From Psychrobacter cibarius (GTDB lineage: Bacteria; Pseudomonadota; Gammaproteobacteria; Pseudomonadales; Moraxellaceae), in assembly GCA_030686115.1 (NCBI GenBank), contig CP131612.1:1116001-1180000 (forward strand): a stretch of 64,000 nucleotides of DNA, read 5' to 3'. A model generated the notes under the pieces. That model made no database searches. It was given only the letters and a program-made list of their open reading frames with translations, and had not been told where the DNA came from. Shown in pieces: positions 57,459 through 64,000 of the stretch. Position numbers and translations under genes: made by a program. Within the stretch, counting starts at the first letter, position 1. The number at the start of each line of letters is the position of its first letter.

Positions 57459-59456
57459 ATGTCACCTAACCGTCATTCAATATCAGCTGTACCTACAGCC
57501 AAGAAACTAAAAACCCCCTTAAAAGCCAGTGTTGTCATACTAACTTCTGTCATCTTGTCCGCATGCGGAAGCAGTGGAAGCGATTCATATACCTTAAATG
57601 ATATTTTTGATGGTAGTAGCCCAGTAATCACACCGACACCAACACCAACACCAACACCAACACCAACGCCAACACCAACACCAACACCAACGCCAACGCC
57701 TGAAGACACAAGAACTGGCGTTCAGTCACTAAATATCAACGCAGGCTCACTCGGTGTATTTAACACAACTACCCGAGACTTCACCATTAATGAAGATGGC
57801 TCTACTGTCGATGCAAGAGCAGATATTGCTTCACAAAATCCAGCCACACCAGACCAACCTGGTTTACTACCGAAAGTTGCTATTAACACATCAGGCTCGA
57901 ATGACACCGAGCTTCAAAATGGTTTTAAAGCTCATAAAGACAGTACCGATATAGTTGTTGCTGCTCTTGGTCAAACACTACCGTTAGACTATACCTCAAC
58001 GTATAAAGACTTTGGCGATGACCTGCGCATCGGTCATATCGATGGTAAAGCAGAAGTCGTTGCTTTAGGTTCAACATTACCCGTAAATGGCGTTATCGTC
58101 ACAGGCAATGCGACCACAGCTGAAAACATGCCAATGGATGGTACGGTCAACTACACTGGAGACGCAACTTATCGTGAGCTTGGTCTAGACAAAGCTATTG
58201 AATATGGCACCTCAGCATTCACCGCAGACTTTGTTGCTAAGAACGTCAAAGGCGATCTCACTTTTAGTGATAAAAACATTGGTTTATCCGCTGATATCAC
58301 AGGCAATGAGTTCTCAGGCACAGCAGCAGCTAATAATGGTTACAAGACCGAAGGTGGTTTTTTCGGTGGTGATGCCCAATACCTAGGCGGTGTTTACGAA
58401 GGTAACGGTGCTCAAGGTACATATGGGGCAGAAAAAGATAAGGTTGTAACGCCGACTCCAACACCAACACCAACACCAACGCCAACACCAACGCCAACAG
58501 CGCCTATTAATCCAGATGCTAAAGTGGATACTGAGTTTACTGGCTTCCAAAGCAATACGTTAAGTAGTAAAAAAGGTAACTTTACAGCTGACGCCATTGG
58601 TTATGCAGAAATACGTGATGACAAGTCTGACTTTAAAGAAACGGTAGATGTAGACGGTTCTAAGGTGCCAGTAGATAATCATGCTGGAAATAATTTCACT
58701 GGTTATGATAAATTCATAGCTCGTGCTGACATGACCAAACCTGACTCTGTGAAAGAGCAAGTTTTAATCAATATAAGTGGAGACGCAGACACAGATTACG
58801 GTAATGGATTTAAGTTGCATACTGAGTCTACTAAAGTTCAAGGTCCTGTAGCATTAGACCTCAATTACTCATCTGTTTATAAGAACTTTGATTCGCAAAT
58901 GCAGATCGGTCATGTTTATGGTGATCCTAGAACTGACCTATTTGGTTTAGGTGACCTAGCTCGTGTTTCTACTGTTTACGTACAGGGTAACGGTACCAAT
59001 CTTGACGACATGCAGTACATGAAAGACTTAGCACAATACGATATCGATAATAATATCAATGACGGTATGGTGGCTTATGGCGGTGTTGCTACCTACATGG
59101 AAAATCTACATCTAAAAGATGGTGTTCGTGGTGGACCAGTAGTTGATGGTACTTCAGCATTTGACGTAGACTTTGTTGGTGGTAAAGTTGCAGGTACGCT
59201 GTCTTTTGCAGCAGGTGATTATAGTTACATGCCTACTGGTAACAAGATTGATATCAATGCAGATATTACAGGAAATACTTTCGCTGGTAATAAGAATGGT
59301 ATCGATACAGCAGGTGGTTTCTACGGTGAGGATGCTAACTTCTTAGGTGGCGTTTATCAAGAGGCTCTAACTCAAGGGGGTAAAGGTGCTCAGCCAGGTG
59401 AAGGTACTACTTTCCAAGGTACTTTTGGTGCTGAGAAGCAGCCTAATTCCAAATAA
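57459..59456 (+). CDS. Two-barrel Slam-type (TbpB-like) surface lipoprotein with Pro-Thr linkers
   Basis: 665 residues. A lipobox ILSAC (Cys36) follows an N-terminal leader. Two Thr-Pro repeat linkers (about residues 58-80 and 332-348) each precede a barrel domain. Barrel 1 (~85-328) and barrel 2 (~355-665) both have a 'GTSAF.VDF' strand, GDLTF/GTLSF, and end in TEGGFFGGDAQYLGGVY / TAGGFYGEDANFLGGVY then GTYGAEK / GTFGAEK. This is the TbpB-like beta-barrel pattern of Slam-dependent surface lipoproteins. A GGAGGAAG site precedes ATG 57459. The role is unknown; adhesion or ligand binding is inferred. Confidence 0.75.
   Translation: MSPNRHSISAVPTAKKLKTPLKASVVILTSVILSACGSSGSDSYTLNDIFDGSSPVITPTPTPTPTPTPTPTPTPTPTPTPEDTRTGVQSLNINAGSLGVFNTTTRDFTINEDGSTVDARADIASQNPATPDQPGLLPKVAINTSGSNDTELQNGFKAHKDSTDIVVAALGQTLPLDYTSTYKDFGDDLRIGHIDGKAEVVALGSTLPVNGVIVTGNATTAENMPMDGTVNYTGDATYRELGLDKAIEYGTSAFTADFVAKNVKGDLTFSDKNIGLSADITGNEFSGTAAANNGYKTEGGFFGGDAQYLGGVYEGNGAQGTYGAEKDKVVTPTPTPTPTPTPTPTPTAPINPDAKVDTEFTGFQSNTLSSKKGNFTADAIGYAEIRDDKSDFKETVDVDGSKVPVDNHAGNNFTGYDKFIARADMTKPDSVKEQVLINISGDADTDYGNGFKLHTESTKVQGPVALDLNYSSVYKNFDSQMQIGHVYGDPRTDLFGLGDLARVSTVYVQGNGTNLDDMQYMKDLAQYDIDNNINDGMVAYGGVATYMENLHLKDGVRGGPVVDGTSAFDVDFVGGKVAGTLSFAAGDYSYMPTGNKIDINADITGNTFAGNKNGIDTAGGFYGEDANFLGGVYQEALTQGGKGAQPGEGTTFQGTFGAEKQPNSK
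57631..57700. repeat. Hexanucleotide repeat encoding (Pro-Thr)n, first linker
   Basis: About 70 bases of ACACCA/ACGCCA units encode a Thr-Pro run. Unit length is a multiple of three, so changes in copy number would change linker length but keep frame. Confidence 0.85.
58449..58499. repeat. Hexanucleotide repeat encoding (Pro-Thr)n, second linker
   Basis: About 50 bases of the same unit as at 57631, between barrel 1 and barrel 2. Confidence 0.85.
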
Positions 59457-59474
59457 AGATCATATAAATTCTTA

Positions 59475-59522
59475 ATTCAGACATAAAAAAAGTACCTTAG
59501 GGTGCTTTTTTTATGTCTGAAT
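59475..59522 (+). terminator. Long-stem terminator after the first lipoprotein gene
   Basis: 22-base arms with one G-U pair around a TTAG loop, containing A7/T7 tracts; it may act in both directions. Confidence 0.85.
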
Positions 59523-60132
59523 CTATATACCTGATATTGTGACTGTGAAGATGAGCAGAGGGTTCTTCTAAAATGATAAGAATTTTATTGATTAACTAAT
59601 GTTTGTCTATATAGTCAGATTTTAGTTATATTATATAAATAATAATAATAAAATTTAAGGATATTATTTTTGAAGTAGTTTTTTTAATAATCAATATAAC
59701 TTTTTAATGTATTTATTGGCTGATATTCTATTTTTTATCTATTTTAATAAAATAACGCTATCTGTCGCTGGTATCAAAATTTTTAAAATGAAATAAATTT
59801 TTAGTGGTTTTTATAGTTAAAATTATGATTTTATTGAATATTAAGGGTAGTTTTTTAGGATTTTACTTAATGATAACTCGTTTTTATTTTTTCTAAAATA
59901 TATTTGTATATCATATTAAAATTTAGTTGTTTATTGTTTATATAATACGATTTATATCATTTAAACTATTGATTAAATTTATTTAGTAACTAGAAGTTAC
60001 TGGCATTAATATTTGAATAATATTAATTGACTTTTTATATTACATTTGTTTATCTATTCAAGGCACTGAATATATGTTGTGTCTAAGTTAGTAAATAATG
60101 GAATATTACCAGTTCTTCATGGAGGAAGACGA
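59523..60132. other. AT-rich 610-base spacer upstream of the large lipoprotein gene
   Basis: Extremely AT-rich (long runs of A/T with almost no G/C for several hundred bases). No gene, tRNA or repeat seen. It ends in the same leader, GGAGGAAGACGAATGTCA, as the paralogue at 57459. It probably holds the promoter of the large gene and may bind nucleoid proteins; that is inference. Confidence 0.5.
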
Positions 60133-63100
60133 ATGTCATTTAATCATCATTCAATACCAGCGATATCTGCCGTAAAAAAACTACAGACACCGCTCAAAGC
60201 CAGCGTGGTTATTTTAACCACTGTCATTTTAGCTTCGTGTTCAACGAGCGGTAGTGATAGCACGGTTACGCCTAAGTCGTCACCTGTAATAGGATCAGAA
60301 AGTGGCGAAAATGTTGGTAGTGGAGGCAATGTCAGCAATGCTGACGCAGTAAAGGCTATCAAAGCTGCAGAAGCAAAAACTAAAGCTGCACAAGAAGCGC
60401 TCAAGGTTGCAGAAGCAAAAACCAAAGCTGCGCAAGATGCTCTTAAAGCAGCCCAAGAGAGTTTTGGAAAAGAGTCAGAGAAGGTAATGGTGGCATCTAA
60501 AACAGCGATAGATGCTGCAAAAGATGAAGCTGCAAAGGCCAAGCTCGCTGCAGAAGCCGCTCGAGTAGAGGCGGTAACAAAAATTGAAGCGGCTGCAAAA
60601 GCTTCTAAAACGGAAATAACAGCCGCTAAAAAATCCGCCGCCGATGCAGTTGCCAAAGTGAAAGCGGCTGAAGAAAAGGCTAAAGCCGCAGATAATCGTG
60701 CAACCGTAGCAGAGGCCAAGGCTAAAGAGATTGAGACATCTTTGAAAGCTGCAGAAGAAGCCAAAACTCAAGCAGAAAAACAAGCCACAGCTGCCAAAAT
60801 CCAAGCTGCGCTTGAGAAACAAAAAGCAGATAAAGCCCAAGGCGAAGCAGACAAAGCTAAAGCTGATTTATTGAAAGCAACAGATGATCTAGCAGCTGCA
60901 GAGAAAGCTTTAGCCGCCGCACTTGCCTCAGGTGGCAACACCGAAGCTTTACAAGCAGAAGTTGACCGTCGCCAAGTCGCTCTTGACGCCGCTAATGCCC
61001 AAGCCGCTGCAGCTCAGCAAGCTCAAGCCGCTGCCTCTGCTCAAGCTTCCGCCCAAGTAACTGCGGCTCAAGCTTCCGCCCAAGCGGCTAAAGATGCCTT
61101 AGCTGCCGCCACCATTAAGAATGCCCCTGAAGCAGAGAAATCTGGCGTGCAGTCGCTGAATATCAACGCTGGATCATTGGGTGTATTTAATACCACCACC
61201 CGCGACTTTGACATCAGCGCAGATGGTTCCACAGTAGATGCTAGAGCTGACATCGCTTCACAAGATCCCTCCACGCCAGATCAACCTGGTCTACTACCTA
61301 AAGTCGCTATCGTAACATCAGGGGCCAACGATACTGAAACTCAGAGCGGGTTTAAAACCTATGAAGGCGATACTGAAATTATCGTCGCAGCAATTGGTCA
61401 AACCTTACCACTTAACTACACCTCAACTTATAAAGACTTTGGCGATGACATGCGCATCGGTCATATCGATGGTGCCGCTGAAGTAGCATTGTTAGGCTCA
61501 ACCCTACCTGTGAATGGCGTTGTCGTTACTGGTAATGCTACTCAAGCTGCCAATATACCAACCGAAGGTAAAGTAGGTTATACAGGTGATGCTACTTATC
61601 GTGAACTTGGTTTAGGTAATGATATCGAATTTGGCAAATCAGTATTCACCGCAGACTTTGTGGCTAAAAACGTAAAAGGGGATCTCACATTTAATAAAGC
61701 CGGTAAAATTGGTTTAACCGCCAGCATTAATGGCAACCAATTCTCAGGGACTGCTGCTAACAATGCAGGCTATACAACCGAAGGTGGATTCTTTGGTGGT
61801 GATGCCCAGTACCTAGGCGGTGTTTACGCTGGCAATAATGCCCAAGGAACTTATGGCGCGACCAGCGATAAACAAACCGCTGCTGAGCAGTCTGCCAAAA
61901 ACGCTCAAGCAGCCGCAGCTGCTGCTAATGCTGCCATCGCTAATGCTCAGGCACAGGCAAATGCTGCTAAAGCTGCTGCTGATAAAGCTCAAGCAGACGC
62001 TGTCAAAGCACAAGAAGCCTTACAAAGAGCAGAAGACGCTCTAGCCAATGCTGGTAATGGTGAAAAGCAATTAGCTGCTGCCCTAGAACGTGCATCCGCA
62101 GCAGAAATGGCTGAAGCCGCTGCATTACAAGCCTTGTCGACGGCAGAAGCTGCAAGAAAAGCTGCGGAGACTGCAAAAGACGCCGCATTACAAGCTGCAC
62201 AAGCAGCACAAAATGCTGCAGACAAAGCGATTGGTGAGGCCAAAGTGGAAGCGGATAAAAAAGTCGCAGAAGCCAATCAGCAAGCCGCAGATGCGACAGC
62301 ACAAGCTGCTGCTGCTCAAACGCGCGCTGATGAAGCTTTACAAGCGAAAGCAGATGCAGAAGCTAGAGCAAAAGCTGCAGAAGAGGCTCTTGAAGCATCG
62401 CAGCAGTTACCACCAGCACCAACCAATCCACAGTCTCCAGTGAATGCAACAATAAGTGGTTTCCAAAATACGATCTCAGGTAGTGACAATAGCGCTATCA
62501 ATACCAATACTTCTGCTAACTACGATACGCTTAAAGTTAATTTATTAGAAACTGGGTCTGGACGTTTTGATAAAAATACTACTACTAACTTTAAGTTACG
62601 AGATGCAGGTGATGAGGACTACGAAGCAGGATTTAAAAAGAGTGCTTTATATTCATTGCCAGCAGGGTATTTGAACAGACGTTTCAAATATACGTCTTTT
62701 TATAAAAACTACAATGATCAGATGCAAATCGGTCATTTATACGGTGATCTCAAAACGACAAACAATGGAATTCGATTAGACACCTTATCTAATGTCTACG
62801 TACAAGGTAACAGTACAAGCACTGACGATATGCAGTACATGAAAGGCTTGTCACAATACAATATTGATAATGGTATTAATGATGGCAAAGTAGCTTATAA
62901 AGGTGATGCCACTTATATTGGTAATAGTGAGCAAGAAATCATTGGTGTTAATCCGATTATAGGTACCTCTGAGTTTGATGTGGACTTTGTCGACAGTCAA
63001 ATAGATGGTACGTTATCATTTGAAGGTTCTAATGTCAGTGAGAAGAAAATCAAAGCCGAGATTATTGGAAATACCTTTGCTGGTAATTGGAATGGGGTTG

Positions 63101-64000
63101 ATACTAAAGGGGGTTTCTTTGGTGAAGATGCAGGTCTATTAGGTGGTGTTTATCAAGTTTCTGGTGGTAAAGGCACTTATGGCGCTAGCAAAGTAGATCC
63201 AAGCGCTGCTCCTGCTCCAGTAGAGTCTACAATGACAGGCTTCCAATCTACCGCCTTAAGTAGCAAAAATAAAACATTACCATTGGGTCAAGGTCAACTG
63301 GTAGACGCGATTGGTTATTTGGAAATCAGAGATGATAAATCGGCATGGACAGAAACGAACGTTAAGGATGGTTCTAATGTCCCAATAGACAATCGCAAAG
63401 GCAACAATTTCAATAGCTTTAGTAAAGGCAAAGTACTTGCTGATATGGTTAAGCCAGACACGGTCCTTAAACCAATAGAGGTGTCTTTGACCAATGCAAC
63501 TGGCGCAGTCACAGTTGATGCAGGGAGAGGTAACCTTAATCCAAGTTATCAATACAGCGCTGTTTATGAGAACTTTGACAATCAAATGCAGATTGGTCAT
63601 GTATATGGCAATCTTAACTCATCGTTTGCAGGCGATGTCTCACGTGCAGCCAATGTATATGTACAAGGCTACTTAACCTCGCAAGCAGGTATGGACAGTC
63701 TGAAAGGTGTTAATGATGGTAAGGCTCAATATACAGGCAGTGCGACTTATATTGAAAATATCCATTTAGCGGATAATGCTTCGACAGCCCCAGTTAATGG
63801 TACTTCTGCTTTCAACGTTGATTTTGTCAATGGCTCAGTCGATGGCACATTATCATTTACTGGTACGGACTATAAATATATGCCTGCTGGCAATCAGATC
63901 AAAATTGATGCAGATATTGCGGGCAATACTTTTGTGGGTAATAAAAATGGCATCGATACCGCAGGTGGTTTCTATGGTGAAGGTGCGAAGTTCTTAGGCG
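60133..64000 (+). CDS. Very large Slam-type lipoprotein with alternating helical stalks and TbpB-like barrels (3' end outside window)
   Basis: The frame from ATG 60133 has no stop to the window end (1289 codons). Lipobox ILASC, Cys36. Order of parts: Ser/Gly spacer (~37-69); Ala/Lys/Glu/Gln-rich helical stalk 1 (~70-336, KAAEAKTKAAQEALKVAEAK); barrel 1 (~337-576, close to barrel 1 of the previous gene); stalk 2 (~577-756); Pro-rich hinge (QQLPPAPTNPQSPV); barrel 2 (~770-1020); barrel 3 (~1033 on, just reaching GGFYGEGAKFLG at the edge). The end is predicted 30-60 residues beyond. It has the GGAGGAAG site and N-terminus of its neighbour. Role inferred as a long surface-exposed lipoprotein. Confidence 0.82.
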   Translation, partial: MSFNHHSIPAISAVKKLQTPLKASVVILTTVILASCSTSGSDSTVTPKSSPVIGSESGENVGSGGNVSNADAVKAIKAAEAKTKAAQEALKVAEAKTKAAQDALKAAQESFGKESEKVMVASKTAIDAAKDEAAKAKLAAEAARVEAVTKIEAAAKASKTEITAAKKSAADAVAKVKAAEEKAKAADNRATVAEAKAKEIETSLKAAEEAKTQAEKQATAAKIQAALEKQKADKAQGEADKAKADLLKATDDLAAAEKALAAALASGGNTEALQAEVDRRQVALDAANAQAAAAQQAQAAASAQASAQVTAAQASAQAAKDALAAATIKNAPEAEKSGVQSLNINAGSLGVFNTTTRDFDISADGSTVDARADIASQDPSTPDQPGLLPKVAIVTSGANDTETQSGFKTYEGDTEIIVAAIGQTLPLNYTSTYKDFGDDMRIGHIDGAAEVALLGSTLPVNGVVVTGNATQAANIPTEGKVGYTGDATYRELGLGNDIEFGKSVFTADFVAKNVKGDLTFNKAGKIGLTASINGNQFSGTAANNAGYTTEGGFFGGDAQYLGGVYAGNNAQGTYGATSDKQTAAEQSAKNAQAAAAAANAAIANAQAQANAAKAAADKAQADAVKAQEALQRAEDALANAGNGEKQLAAALERASAAEMAEAAALQALSTAEAARKAAETAKDAALQAAQAAQNAADKAIGEAKVEADKKVAEANQQAADATAQAAAAQTRADEALQAKADAEARAKAAEEALEASQQLPPAPTNPQSPVNATISGFQNTISGSDNSAINTNTSANYDTLKVNLLETGSGRFDKNTTTNFKLRDAGDEDYEAGFKKSALYSLPAGYLNRRFKYTSFYKNYNDQMQIGHLYGDLKTTNNGIRLDTLSNVYVQGNSTSTDDMQYMKGLSQYNIDNGINDGKVAYKGDATYIGNSEQEIIGVNPIIGTSEFDVDFVDSQIDGTLSFEGSNVSEKKIKAEIIGNTFAGNWNGVDTKGGFFGEDAGLLGGVYQVSGGKGTYGASKVDPSAAPAPVESTMTGFQSTALSSKNKTLPLGQGQLVDAIGYLEIRDDKSAWTETNVKDGSNVPIDNRKGNNFNSFSKGKVLADMVKPDTVLKPIEVSLTNATGAVTVDAGRGNLNPSYQYSAVYENFDNQMQIGHVYGNLNSSFAGDVSRAANVYVQGYLTSQAGMDSLKGVNDGKAQYTGSATYIENIHLADNASTAPVNGTSAFNVDFVNGSVDGTLSFTGTDYKYMPAGNQIKIDADIAGNTFVGNKNGIDTAGGFYGEGAKFLG

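Noticed and set aside
57473-57709. Minus-strand frame with Gly-Val repeats
   Set aside because: It is the antisense of the Thr-Pro repeat.
57631-58499. CRISPR-like array in the hexanucleotide repeats
   Set aside because: The repeats are contiguous coding microsatellites without spacers.
57217-60132. Iron-regulator (Fur) sites before lipoprotein genes
   Set aside because: No sequence close to the Fur consensus was found by eye in these spacers.
60147-60840. Minus-strand open frames over the Ala-rich stalk (60147-60764 and 60475-60840)
   Set aside because: They are the complement of an Ala/Lys-rich coding region and show biased composition; the plus-strand frame continues through them.

Overview
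The window looks like a chromosomal segment of a gamma-proteobacterium of the Moraxellaceae, most likely Psychrobacter or a close relative. This is inferred from moderate-to-low GC, AT-rich spacers, the petABC/sspAB, FadL-type and Slam-type lipoprotein content, and the protein sequences I recognise. No 16S gene is present, so the assignment is an inference.

Region 1 (1-17686, + strand) is the 3' part of a type VI secretion (T6SS) locus: tssF (cut by the window edge), tssG, tssH/clpV, tssA and vgrG. A DUF4123-type adaptor, a VasX-N-type effector with C-terminal membrane helices, three related DUF6708-like membrane proteins and an Imm71/72-like protein follow. I read the last six genes as a delivery, effector and immunity module. 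It is followed by a sparse spacer and two tRNA genes (Leu-UAA, Cys-GCA).

Region 2 (18500-28150) carries fdhD and a YdeP/FdhF-like molybdopterin oxidoreductase, then a triheme cytochrome c coupled to a TsdA-like diheme lipoprotein. A TtrS/TtrR-like two-component system is divergent from the cytochromes. Together these suggest a thiosulfate/tetrathionate-responsive redox module.

Region 3 (28150-51910) is mostly housekeeping and metabolism: an ABC importer with two paralogous binding lipoproteins, metG, a ketone-body/3-hydroxybutyrate cluster (GntP-family permease, CoA-transferase subunits A and B, 3-hydroxybutyrate dehydrogenase), mgtE, an Mrp/ApbC ATPase, a decayed gene, a DUF2804 protein, dcd, sspB/sspA, the cytochrome bc1 genes petABC, uup and slyX.

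Region 4 (52000-64000) is a surface-protein region. Three tandem FadL/OmpP1 paralogues, the first two with clearly matching promoters, precede two paralogous lipoproteins built of TbpB-like (Slam-substrate-type) barrel domains. One uses Pro-Thr repeat linkers. The other is a very large reading frame, open from 60133 through the window end, that uses long Ala-rich helical stalks between at least three barrels. It is the most unusual gene here.

An approximately 86-bp repeat occurs twice, both times inside an operon just upstream of a downstream gene (tssH and scoB). All functional names come from recognition of sequence features by eye; no database search was run.
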